DNA of 64,000 nucleotides from an uncultured Lachnospiraceae bacterium (GTDB lineage Bacteria; Bacillota; Clostridia; Lachnospirales; Lachnospiraceae). The notes below the pieces were generated by a model. The model searched no databases. It had not been told where the DNA came from and saw only the letters and a program-made list of their open reading frames with translations. The translations under genes and the position numbers were made by a program. The DNA is taken from the NCBI GenBank assembly GCA_934364805.1, contig CAKRMH010000004.1:113862-177861 (forward strand). The letters are read 5' to 3'. This document shows, piece by piece, positions 44,560 through 52,981 of this stretch; position 1 is the stretch's first letter; each line of letters starts with the position of its first letter.

Positions 44560-45214
44560 TGTTTTATTGAAAGGCACAAACATGGTGCGTCTTCTGCAGG
44601 GACTCTGGGTTGCAATGCAGATCAGCCTTGTGTCCATCGCAATCAGTATGCCGCTTGGAATTCTTGCCGGTGGACTGATGACCATGAAAAATAAACTCGT
44701 TCGGTTTATTTTCCGCATTTATCTGGAGTTTATACGTATCATGCCACAGCTGGTGCTTTTATTCATTGTTTATTTTGGAAGCACAAGAGTGTTTGGCTGG
44801 AATTTATCAGGAGAGAGCGCTTCTGTGATTGTGTTTGTTCTCTGGGGAACGGCCGAGATGGGAGATCTTGTACGAGGAGCTTTGATCAGTATTCCGAAGC
44901 ATCAGTACGAAAGCAGCGAAGCTCTTGGACTCAGCAAACTGCAGACATACCGTTATGTGATCATACCGCAGACGGTGCGAAGACTGATTCCGCTTGCAAT
45001 CAACCTGATTACCAGAATGATCAAGACGACCAGTCTGGTGCTTATGATCGGTGTTGTCGAGATGTTAAAGGTAGCACAGCAGATCATTGAAGCAAACCGT
45101 ATGACAAATCCAAACGCAGCGTTTGGAGTATTCCTTATTGTATTTATCTTATATTTTCTTGCATGCTGGCCGATCAGTCTGCTTGCAAGATATCTGGAAA
45201 AAAGATGGAGGTGA
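44540..45214 (+). CDS. Polar amino acid ABC transporter, permease 2
   Basis: 224 residues, same family: YLEFIRIMPQLVLLFIVYFG and EALGLSKLQTYRYVIIPQ (EAA loop). Two different permeases and one ATPase make a standard heteromeric importer. Its stop TGA is inside the GGAGGTGA ribosome site of the ATPase gene. Confidence 0.93.
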   Translation: MLDLGLDVLLKGTNMVRLLQGLWVAMQISLVSIAISMPLGILAGGLMTMKNKLVRFIFRIYLEFIRIMPQLVLLFIVYFGSTRVFGWNLSGESASVIVFVLWGTAEMGDLVRGALISIPKHQYESSEALGLSKLQTYRYVIIPQTVRRLIPLAINLITRMIKTTSLVLMIGVVEMLKVAQQIIEANRMTNPNAAFGVFLIVFILYFLACWPISLLARYLEKRWR

Positions 45215-45219
45215 TAGAT

Positions 45220-45975
45220 GTGGCAGAGACACTTTTAAGCGTACAGAATCTTACAAAAAAATTTGAAGATCACACCATATTAGACGGACTTAATCTGGAG
45301 ATTAAGAAAGGTGAGGTCATAGTAATCGTAGGACCAAGTGGATGTGGAAAGAGCACACTGCTCCGCTGCATCAATGCACTGGAGCCGATACAGGGAGGAA
45401 CGGTTACTCTTTCCGGAAAACCGATAGAATACGGAAGCAGGAATCTTGCTGCAGTCCGCCAGAAGATTGGAATGGTATTCCAGAGCTATGAATTGTTTCC
45501 ACATCTGACCGTGCTTGACAATATTATGCTTGCACCATTAAAGGTGCAGAAACGGGCAAAAGATGAAGTAAAACAGGAGGCTTTGCAGCTTCTGGAACGT
45601 GTTGGATTAAAGGAGAAAGCGGATAGTTATCCAAGACAGTTGTCCGGTGGACAGAAGCAGAGGGTGGCAATTGTAAGAGCTCTTTGTATGCATCCGGAGA
45701 TCCTTTTGTTTGATGAAGTAACAGCAGCACTGGACCCTGAGATGGTACGGGAAGTGCTGGATGTTATGCTTGACCTTGCAAAGCAGGGACGTACCATGAT
45801 CATTGTGACACATGAAATGCAGTTTGCAAAAGCGGTTGCAGACCGTGTGATCTTTCTGGATCAGGGACATATTGTAGAAGAAGATGCACCGGAAGTATTT
45901 TTCGAGCATCCGAAGACAGAACGTGCAAAACAGTTTTTGAACGTATTTACATTTGATAAGGTGGAACACAAATAG
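45220..45975 (+). CDS. Polar amino acid ABC transporter, ATPase
   Basis: 251 residues. Walker A GPSGCGKST, signature QLSGGQKQRVAIVRAL, Walker B ILLFDEVTAALDP, H-loop VTHEMQFA: the GlnQ/HisP class, here with V-T in place of the more common P-T after the Walker B Glu. I start at GTG 45220, 6 bases past the upstream stop with GGAGGTGA as ribosome site; an in-frame ATG at 45205 has none. Confidence 0.93.
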   Translation: MAETLLSVQNLTKKFEDHTILDGLNLEIKKGEVIVIVGPSGCGKSTLLRCINALEPIQGGTVTLSGKPIEYGSRNLAAVRQKIGMVFQSYELFPHLTVLDNIMLAPLKVQKRAKDEVKQEALQLLERVGLKEKADSYPRQLSGGQKQRVAIVRALCMHPEILLFDEVTAALDPEMVREVLDVMLDLAKQGRTMIIVTHEMQFAKAVADRVIFLDQGHIVEEDAPEVFFEHPKTERAKQFLNVFTFDKVEHK

Positions 45976-46035
45976 TATGCCAACCACGGACAGATATGTT
46001 GTAAAAGAGGCTTTTTTAAAATCCATACAATTGCG

Positions 46036-46072
46036 TTGACGGCTTTTCTTATGAATAGCCGTCAAAGTTTTT
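46036..46072 (+). terminator. Terminator after amino acid ABC operon
   Basis: TTGACGGCT (46036-46044) pairs with AGCCGTCAA (46057-46065), followed by AGTTTTT. Confidence 0.8.
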
Positions 46073-46097
46073 ATGCAGAAAGACAAAGGAAGAAGAT

Positions 46098-46928
46098 ATG
46101 GCTAATATTATAAAGATCAAAGAGTTTGATGCACCAGAGCTGGATGTGTATGCGCGGCTGCCGGAGGTTCAGCTGCTTCGCTATTATGAACCGCAGCCGG
46201 GATTATTTATTGCGGAGAGTCCGAAAGTGATCGAACGGGCACTGGATGCGGGATACGAACCGGTTTCCCTGCTGATGGAAGAACGGCATATTGAGACAGA
46301 AGGTTCGAAGGTAATCCCTAAATGCGGAGATATTCCTGTTTATACAGCAGAATTTGAAGTGCTGACGAGACTCACAGGATTTAAACTGACGAGAGGAATG
46401 CTTGGTGTCATGAGAAGAAAGAGACTTCCTGACATTCGACAGATAATCACAGAGAAGCGTCGGATCGCTGTTCTGGAGAATGTTGTGAATCCAACGAATG
46501 TCGGTGCCATCTTCCGGTCTGCAGCGGCCCTTGGGATGGAGGCGGTGCTTTTGACAGCAGGGTGCAGTGATCCTCTTTACCGCAGGGCGTCAAGAGTGAG
46601 CATGGGAACGGTATTTCAGGTTCCGTGGACGATGATGGATGCAAAAAGCTGCATATGGCCGCAGGACGCAATGGCAATCTTAAAAGAAGAAGGATTTAAA
46701 ACAGCAGCAATGGCTTTGAAAGAAGATACAGTAAGTATTGATGCACCAGAACTTTTAAAAGAGGATAAACTGGCGGTTATCCTTGGCACAGAAGGGGACG
46801 GGCTGGCAGATTCAACGATTGCGGACTGCGATTATACCGTAAAGATCCCGATGATGCATGGCGTGGATTCCTTAAACGTAGCGGCAGCAAGTGCAGTTGC
46901 GTTCTGGGAACTTGGCAAAACAGAGTGA
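46098..46928 (+). CDS. TrmH/SpoU-family RNA 2'-O-methyltransferase
   Basis: 276 residues. An N-terminal substrate-binding part is followed by the SPOUT trefoil-knot fold: motif 1 NPTNVGAIFRSAAALG (Asn and Arg), motif 2 ILGTEGDGL, motif 3 DSLNVAAASAVAFWE. It methylates ribose in tRNA or rRNA; which RNA cannot be told. AAGGAAGAAG precedes the ATG. Confidence 0.93.
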   Translation: MANIIKIKEFDAPELDVYARLPEVQLLRYYEPQPGLFIAESPKVIERALDAGYEPVSLLMEERHIETEGSKVIPKCGDIPVYTAEFEVLTRLTGFKLTRGMLGVMRRKRLPDIRQIITEKRRIAVLENVVNPTNVGAIFRSAAALGMEAVLLTAGCSDPLYRRASRVSMGTVFQVPWTMMDAKSCIWPQDAMAILKEEGFKTAAMALKEDTVSIDAPELLKEDKLAVILGTEGDGLADSTIADCDYTVKIPMMHGVDSLNVAAASAVAFWELGKTE

Positions 46929-46950
46929 TACAGGAATACGGGGGCAAAAG

Positions 46951-48069
46951 ATGCATATCCAGATTTATACAATGACACATAAAAAGTTTTCGGTTCCACC
47001 GGACCCGATGTATGTTCCACTTCAGGTAGGGAGTGCAGTGCACGAACCACTTGGTTATTTAAGGGATGATTCCGGGGAGAACATTTCTGCTCAGAACTGT
47101 TATTATGCAGAGCTTACAGGCATGTACTGGGTATGGAAAAATGTATTTGATGCAGATTATGTGGGAGTATGTCATTATCGAAGATACCTGCTGAATGAAC
47201 TTGGGTTTGTTTATACCAAAAAGGAACTTGAGCAGTTATTGCAGTACTATGACATTCTGACTTCCATGAAATTAAAACTTAATTTTTCTTATGAGTATGG
47301 ATTTACGGTGAATCATACGAAGGAAGATCTGGATGCGGCGGATACCGTGATTCATGAACTTTATCCGGATTTTTATCCACTGTATCGGAAACGCATTCAG
47401 GAAAATCATACGTATTTTGGCAATCTGATGATCTGTTCGAAAAAGCTTTATGATGAATATTGCAGCTTCCTTTTCCCGATTTTTGCAAATATGCATAAAC
47501 TGCTGCAATTGGACCGCTATGATGAATACCATAAGCGGTTATATGGATTTTTGTCCGAATTTCTACTTATGGTATGGACGGAATACCGCAGACTTAAGGT
47601 GCGGGAATGCAAAGTTGGCATGATCGGTGCCAAAAATGAGACGGGTGAGGTTGTGGAGCAGATGCTTTCACTTTTTGCAGAAAAGAACGTAGAGGACGCA
47701 AAAACATACTTTCTGTCGTGCTACCAGAAAAGACCGGATATCCTGATGGAAGCCTCAGATATTGACGGACATCTGCATCTTTGCCTGGAAGCGGTATCTG
47801 TTTTTGAATATGAAAGTCTTCATGGAATGGAAAAGATTCCGATTACAGAGGGGAAAGAGACACTTTTTGGTTATCTCGAACAGCTGAATGAGGCAGTACT
47901 TGCATTGACCGGGAACACATACGGGGCTGCAGAGCCAGAGCGGTTGAAAGACGAAAGATACAGTGTATATGCAATTGCAGTCAGTGTGAAGCTCTATGCG
48001 GGACAAGAACAGAAGGCAGTCTGTGCGCAGATCGATACTATATGCCAACGAAAAATACCACTGCTTTGA
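46951..48069 (+). CDS. DUF4422 putative glycosyltransferase
   Basis: 372 residues. The first 230 residues are a DUF4422 domain, recognised by ELTGMYWVWKN, VGVCHYRRYL and the conserved NLMICSKKLYDEYCSFLFP. Such proteins sit in capsule and exopolysaccharide clusters and are predicted galactosyl- or similar transferases. The last 140 residues are helical and unrecognised. It is 22 bases after the TrmH gene, outside any polysaccharide cluster. Only a weak GGGGGC ribosome site is seen. Confidence 0.85.
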   Translation: MHIQIYTMTHKKFSVPPDPMYVPLQVGSAVHEPLGYLRDDSGENISAQNCYYAELTGMYWVWKNVFDADYVGVCHYRRYLLNELGFVYTKKELEQLLQYYDILTSMKLKLNFSYEYGFTVNHTKEDLDAADTVIHELYPDFYPLYRKRIQENHTYFGNLMICSKKLYDEYCSFLFPIFANMHKLLQLDRYDEYHKRLYGFLSEFLLMVWTEYRRLKVRECKVGMIGAKNETGEVVEQMLSLFAEKNVEDAKTYFLSCYQKRPDILMEASDIDGHLHLCLEAVSVFEYESLHGMEKIPITEGKETLFGYLEQLNEAVLALTGNTYGAAEPERLKDERYSVYAIAVSVKLYAGQEQKAVCAQIDTICQRKIPLL

Positions 48070-48157
48070 TTAAGGCAGTTGCATGGTGGCTGCTGTTTAT
48101 CGTATAATCATTAGAAACAGAGTGTTTCAGATTACAAGGGAATTGAGAGGGTTAGAT

Positions 48158-49636
48158 ATGCCAGTATTTGATTTTAATGAGGAACAGGATAATAAAGTTA
48201 CGGCGGAATGTACATATACGACATTTCAGTCCAATGAGTCAAAGCCTACCGCAGACAAACCGTTACTTTTGCTGGATAATGAAAAAAGAAAGTGGAATCA
48301 CCATTCCTGTGGTAAATTCACCAATCCGATCCGGCGCACGTCATTTGAATTTGAGGAAGAGGATGGAACCGTCAGTGCAGATATCCTGCAGATCGATTCC
48401 AGGTTTGTAAGCCTGTTAAAGTGGCTTGGTGAGAATCATATTAATGTGCGGCTTTCGGGAGAAAACAGACCGGAAGGATATGCGGTTTATAAGATCCGAG
48501 AGATCGCTTTTGGCGGTGGAACCAAGCTCTCAGCGGAAGATGGATTTTTACAGTTTATGATCGAACGGCTTCTTGCTAGCAGTGCACCAGAAGAAATGAA
48601 TGAGGATGAAGAGCAGGAAGAAAGCGGAGATGATATGAAGCTGACAAGCATTCAGAGCATCACGGATTTCATGAACTGTGCGGGAAGAACGCTTCCGGAT
48701 AATATCCGTTTATGGGCAAGAAGAAATCTTGCTGTTGCAAGATCCAATGAGGTATCGCCGGAAGAAAGACGTCATGCACAGAGAGCACTGTCCATTATGA
48801 TGAATGTACAGTGGAAAAGCAATTATTTTGAAGCAATCGATCCGGCTGAGGCAAGACGGATCCTTGACGAAGAACTGTATGGCATGGAACGTGTAAAGCA
48901 GAGAATTATTGAGACAATTATCCAGATCAACCGGACACATACACTTCCTGCGTATGGTATTCTTCTGATCGGACCTGCTGGAACCGGTAAATCCCAGATC
49001 GCTTATGCGGTTGCACGTATTTTAAAACTGCCATGGACAACGCTTGATATGAGCTCCATTCATGATCCGGAGCAGCTGACCGGAAGCTCGCGGATTTATT
49101 CGAACGCCAAACCGGGGCTGATCATGGATGCATTTTCCATGGCGGGAGAATCCAATCTGGTATTTATTATCAATGAGCTGGATAAGGCAGCAGCCGGAAA
49201 AGGAAATGGCAACCCGGCAGATGTCCTTCTGACACTGTTAGACAATCTTGGCTTTACAGATAATTATATGGAATGTATGATCCCGACGGTTGGTGTTTAT
49301 CCGATCGCAACGGCCAACGAGAAAGATCAGATCAGTGCTCCGATCTTATCCAGATTTGCAGTGATCGAGATCCCGGATTATACACCGGAAGAAAAGAAGG
49401 TTATTTTCTCAAAATTTGCGCTCCCAAAAGTGTTAAAACGTATGGGAATGCGGGAAGAAGAATGCATTATCACGGATGAAGCACTGGATGCGTTGATCGA
49501 ACAGTATGCTGATACGACAGGAATCCGTGATCTGGAGCAGGCTGCAGAACATATTGCGGCGAATGCGCTTTATCAGATCGAAGTTGATCACCTTTCACAG
49601 GTTGTCTTTGATGCGGATATGGTAAGACAGCTGTAG
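48158..49636 (+). CDS. Lon-like AAA+ ATPase without protease domain
   Basis: 492 residues. Residues 1-180 are unrecognised; a linker helix region (about 180-240) leads to a AAA+ module with a Lon-type entry (YGMERVKQRIIETIIQ), Walker A GPAGTGKS from G272, and Walker B VFIINELDKA, where N339 replaces the usual Asp before E340. LSRF carries the arginine finger and the lid resembles Lon. The chain ends where the Lon Ser-Lys protease would start. It may be an unfoldase or remodeller. GAGAGGG precedes ATG 48158. Confidence 0.85.
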   Translation: MPVFDFNEEQDNKVTAECTYTTFQSNESKPTADKPLLLLDNEKRKWNHHSCGKFTNPIRRTSFEFEEEDGTVSADILQIDSRFVSLLKWLGENHINVRLSGENRPEGYAVYKIREIAFGGGTKLSAEDGFLQFMIERLLASSAPEEMNEDEEQEESGDDMKLTSIQSITDFMNCAGRTLPDNIRLWARRNLAVARSNEVSPEERRHAQRALSIMMNVQWKSNYFEAIDPAEARRILDEELYGMERVKQRIIETIIQINRTHTLPAYGILLIGPAGTGKSQIAYAVARILKLPWTTLDMSSIHDPEQLTGSSRIYSNAKPGLIMDAFSMAGESNLVFIINELDKAAAGKGNGNPADVLLTLLDNLGFTDNYMECMIPTVGVYPIATANEKDQISAPILSRFAVIEIPDYTPEEKKVIFSKFALPKVLKRMGMREEECIITDEALDALIEQYADTTGIRDLEQAAEHIAANALYQIEVDHLSQVVFDADMVRQL

Positions 49637-49681
49637 CAGGCGAAAGGCTGGTAAAGATCCGGTAAAGAAAATGCCAGTGCG

Positions 49682-49710
49682 TTGACACTGGAACATGGAT
49701 ATGATAGATT
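49682..49710 (+). promoter_or_regulatory. Promoter of the riboswitch/P-type ATPase unit
   Basis: TTGACA (49682-49687), 17 bases, TAGATT (49705-49710) with an extended TG. A dyad CCAGTG-N6-CACTGG (49674-49691) overlaps the -35 and could be an operator. Confidence 0.45.
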
Positions 49711-49719
49711 TGTATCAAC

Positions 49720-49808
49720 AAAGAGGGAGTAGTTGCATGTGAATCTCACATGTGCTGTGTTCCGTCAGTACGTCCACAGGGACCGGAAGCAGATAACCGA
49801 TGTTAAAC
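49720..49808 (+). ncRNA. yybP-ykoY-type manganese riboswitch aptamer
   Basis: AAAGAGGGAGTAG (49720-49732) matches the AAAGGGGAGUAG entry of the yybP-ykoY class. It is followed by a stem (GCATGTGAATCTCACATGTGC region), the loop CCGTCAGTACG and GGGACCGG, which correspond to the two conserved manganese-binding loops. An intrinsic terminator and then a cation P-type ATPase gene follow, the classical setting. Mn2+ binding should favour read-through. Assigned by eye; boundaries are approximate. Confidence 0.75.
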
Positions 49809-49852
49809 AAGACTTTTTGTGCATTTATTTTGGTGCACAGAAGGTCTTTTTT
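49809..49852 (+). terminator. Riboswitch terminator hairpin
   Basis: AAGACTTTTTGTGCA (49809-49823) pairs with TGCACAGAAGGTCTT (49834-49848) with G-T wobbles, followed by a T run. It ends just before the AAAGGAGGAG ribosome site of the ATPase gene, so it is the expression platform. Confidence 0.75.
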
Positions 49853-49875
49853 GTTTATAGGAAAAGGAGGAGCTC

Positions 49876-52482
49876 ATGAAAGAAATTTATCAGATGACAA
49901 AAGAAGAGGTGCAGAAGCAATATCAGGCGGGAATGGGATTAAGCAGTGCCGAAGCACAGAAACGCATGGAGCGGTATGGGAGAAACCAGCTGACGGAACA
50001 AAAGAAAAAGAGTATTGGAATCGTCTTTGCCGGACAGTTTGCAGATCTTTTGGTGATCATCCTTATAATTGCAGCCGTGATTTCCATGTTCTCGGGAAAT
50101 CCCGAAAGTACGATCGTAATTCTGGCTGTGATCGTATTGAATGCGGTGCTTGGAACTGTTCAGTATGTCAAAGCAGAAAAATCACTGGAAGCACTAAAAA
50201 AATTATCGTCGCCACATGCAAAGGTTATAAGAGATGGGAAAAAGCAGGAGATTCCATCGGAGGAGATCGTGCCTGGAGATCTGCTGATTTTGGAAGCGGG
50301 AGATCTGACAGCCGCAGATGGAAGACTTCTTGAGAGCCATTCCCTTCAGGTAAATGAAAGCTCTCTTACCGGAGAATCTGCCAATGTTGAAAAAATTGAC
50401 GAAATGATTCCGGGAGAAGTTCCGCTTGGAGACAGGAAGAACATGGTCTTTTCCGGCAGCCTTGTTACATATGGAAGAGGGATGGTACTTGTCACTGCGA
50501 CAGGAATGGATACAGAGATCGGAAAGATTGCAAGGCTTATGAATAATACAAAAGAGAAGCGTACGCCGCTGCAGATCAGTCTGGATGGATTCAGCAGGAA
50601 GCTGGCAGGTTTTATTCTGGCAGTAAGCGCACTTGTGCTTGCACTTGAGGTATGGCAGGGGGCAGAGATACTTGATGCGCTGCTTTTTGCAGTTGCACTT
50701 GCGGTTGCTGCAATACCGGAAGCACTCGGATCGATCGTGACTATTGTGCAGGCGATGGGAACCGGAAAGATGGCAAGAGAGCATGCAATCATCAAAGATC
50801 TAAAGGCGGTGGAAAGTCTTGGCTGCGTATCAGTGATCTGCTCGGATAAGACTGGAACATTGACACAGAATAAAATGACTGTACAGGAGATCTATATTGG
50901 TGGAACATGCATGATGCCAAAGGAACTGGATATCTGGAGACAGGATCACAGGTATTTTCTGTACAATGCCATATTAAATAATGATTCGTGCATCCGTGAG
51001 GGAAAAACAATTGGTGATCCAACGGAAAGCTGTCTGCTTGCCATGGCAGAACAGATTCCTGTTTTTGCAAAGGAAGGTGCTGTGGAACATCTGCGTTCCA
51101 TGATGCCAAGACTTGCAGAGCTGCCGTTTGATTCAGAGCGAAAATGCATGACGACCAAATATATGGTGCACAATGTGCCAATGCTTTTTACGAAAGGAGC
51201 AGTGGATGTCCTTCTGGACCGCATTACAGGAATCGCAGATGAGAATGGAGTAAGAGTAATTACTCAGGAGGATAAAGAAAGGATACAAAAACAAAATCTC
51301 CTTTTTTCGCAAAAAGGGATGCGTGTGCTTGCATTTGCATATAGAGAATATACACAAACACAATTGACAGAGGAAAGTGAAACACAGCTGGTATTTCTTG
51401 GACTGGTGTCGATGATGGACCCGCCAAGGGAGGAATCGGTGCGTGCCGTAAAAGAAGCAATCGGTGCAGGAATAAGACCCGTTATGATCACCGGGGATCA
51501 CAAGATCACTGCTGTTTCGATTGCTGAAAAAATCGGAATTTTCAAAGCTGGTGACAAGGCTGTGACCGGCCAGGAACTGAAGCAGATGGGGGATCAGGAA
51601 CTCGAAGAAAACATTGAAAATATCTCAGTATATGCAAGAGTATCGCCGGAAGATAAGATCCGGATCGTCAGTGCATGGCAGAAAAAAGGGCATATTACAG
51701 CCATGACCGGAGACGGGGTCAATGATGCGCCGGCTTTAAAGAAAGCTGATATTGGAATTGCAATGGGAATTACAGGAACAGAGGTTGCAAAAGATGCAGC
51801 TGCCATGATTCTTGCGGATGACAATTTTGCAACGATCATAAAGGCGGTATTAAACGGCAGGAATGTATACCGGAACATACAGAATGCAATTTTATTTTTA
51901 TTATCAGGCAATCTTGCAGCAATCCTTGTCGTACTGTACTGTACCTTCGGTGGACTTCATATGCCGTTTCAGCCGGTGCATCTGCTGTTTATCAATCTGC
52001 TTACAGATTCCCTTCCGGCACTTGCAATCGGAATGGAGCCATCGGATCTGCGGCTTCTTGATCAGAAACCGAGGAATCCGAAAGCGGGGATTTTTACTGC
52101 AAAATTCTCGCACAGCCTGCTTTTATACGGAGTTTTGATCGGAGCAGTGACTCTGGCAGCATTCTACATGGGAGATTCCATAAGTGCAGCTGCCGCCAGT
52201 ACCATGGCTTTTTCCACATTGACGATGGCACGGCTGTTTCATGGATTCACATGCAGAAGCGGGAATGCCTCGCTTGTACAGATCGGAATAAAAAGTAATC
52301 TGTGGAGCGTTGCAGCATTTGCGGCAGGAACCGGCCTGCTTATGTGCGTTTTGTGTATCCCGGCTCTGCATGGACTGTTTCAGATTGCACCGCTTGGAAC
52401 AGGGCAGATATTTACGATAGCGGGACTCGCTTTTCTGCCGACGCTGGTGATTCAGACAGGGCGCTTTTTTAAGTTAAAATAG
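49876..52482 (+). CDS. P2-type cation ATPase, probable manganese exporter
   Basis: 868 residues in Ca-ATPase layout: N-terminal cation-ATPase domain, A domain with SLTGESANV, phosphorylated Asp D324 in CSDKTGTLTQN, N domain (KGAVDVLLDR), hinge TGDGVNDAPALKKADIGIAMG, and ten helices in all. The TM4 ion site reads PEAL (281-284) where Ca pumps have PEGL. SERCA-like site I residues are partly kept (NLLTDSLPALAIGMEP). The manganese riboswitch in its leader argues for Mn2+ efflux; Ca2+ is the alternative. Its end overlaps the convergent HTH gene by 14 bases. Confidence 0.88.
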   Translation: MKEIYQMTKEEVQKQYQAGMGLSSAEAQKRMERYGRNQLTEQKKKSIGIVFAGQFADLLVIILIIAAVISMFSGNPESTIVILAVIVLNAVLGTVQYVKAEKSLEALKKLSSPHAKVIRDGKKQEIPSEEIVPGDLLILEAGDLTAADGRLLESHSLQVNESSLTGESANVEKIDEMIPGEVPLGDRKNMVFSGSLVTYGRGMVLVTATGMDTEIGKIARLMNNTKEKRTPLQISLDGFSRKLAGFILAVSALVLALEVWQGAEILDALLFAVALAVAAIPEALGSIVTIVQAMGTGKMAREHAIIKDLKAVESLGCVSVICSDKTGTLTQNKMTVQEIYIGGTCMMPKELDIWRQDHRYFLYNAILNNDSCIREGKTIGDPTESCLLAMAEQIPVFAKEGAVEHLRSMMPRLAELPFDSERKCMTTKYMVHNVPMLFTKGAVDVLLDRITGIADENGVRVITQEDKERIQKQNLLFSQKGMRVLAFAYREYTQTQLTEESETQLVFLGLVSMMDPPREESVRAVKEAIGAGIRPVMITGDHKITAVSIAEKIGIFKAGDKAVTGQELKQMGDQELEENIENISVYARVSPEDKIRIVSAWQKKGHITAMTGDGVNDAPALKKADIGIAMGITGTEVAKDAAAMILADDNFATIIKAVLNGRNVYRNIQNAILFLLSGNLAAILVVLYCTFGGLHMPFQPVHLLFINLLTDSLPALAIGMEPSDLRLLDQKPRNPKAGIFTAKFSHSLLLYGVLIGAVTLAAFYMGDSISAAAASTMAFSTLTMARLFHGFTCRSGNASLVQIGIKSNLWSVAAFAAGTGLLMCVLCIPALHGLFQIAPLGTGQIFTIAGLAFLPTLVIQTGRFFKLK

Positions 52483-52903
52483 GTTCATTCATTTCAAATA
52501 AAAGTTCATTGGTATCCATTACGGACAGGTTTTTTTCTATTGCAAAAATGAGGATAGAATCCCTTCTGCTTTTCGAATATAACTGTCCGTTTTGGGAAAT
52601 GTTGAGCGCACGTTGTGTATCGGTAATATTTAAATGGAGGGCGAGACATAATGCAATAACTTTATCACGGGATGGGTTGCGCTTACCATCCAGTATCTGA
52701 TATCCATAATTACGTTGGAGATGTGCTTCACGGATTAATTCAGAAGCGGTCAGATGATGAGATGCCATCTGGGTGTTCAGATATTCAGGGAAGGTTATTG
52801 GAAGTTCAGAACCAGAAAGAAAATCGGTATATTGTTTTAACTCTGTAACATTTTTTGTTGAAGAAAGTAACTTCATTAATTCATTTGTATTTTTTAATGC
52901 CAT
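52469..52903 (-). CDS. HTH (XRE-like) protein paired with a Ser/Thr kinase
   Basis: 144 residues. The N-terminal third is helical; the middle (about 45-95) is a Cro/C1-like HTH (LTASELIREAHLQRNYGYQI, then DGKRNPSRDKVIALCLAL). The tail RRDSILIFAIEKNLSVMDTN resembles short fragments of that fold. Divergent from the kinase gene, with 78 bases between them and mirror-image AAGGAGGC ribosome sites (GCCTCCTTG/CAAGGAGGC). A DNA-binding or substrate protein for the kinase is plausible but not shown. Confidence 0.75.
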   Translation of the reverse strand: MALKNTNELMKLLSSTKNVTELKQYTDFLSGSELPITFPEYLNTQMASHHLTASELIREAHLQRNYGYQILDGKRNPSRDKVIALCLALHLNITDTQRALNISQNGQLYSKSRRDSILIFAIEKNLSVMDTNELLFEMNEPILT

Positions 52904-52981
52904 AATGCCTCCTTGAATTGACGAATGAAAAATAATAGAATAATTATATAGTTTTCAGGGAAAAAAGCAAGGAGGCTGCAA

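Noticed and set aside
49800..50333. Open frame of 177 codons starting in the riboswitch tail
   Set aside because: It runs out of frame through the start of the P-type ATPase gene; its beginning is the terminator hairpin and its product is basic, low-complexity shadow sequence.
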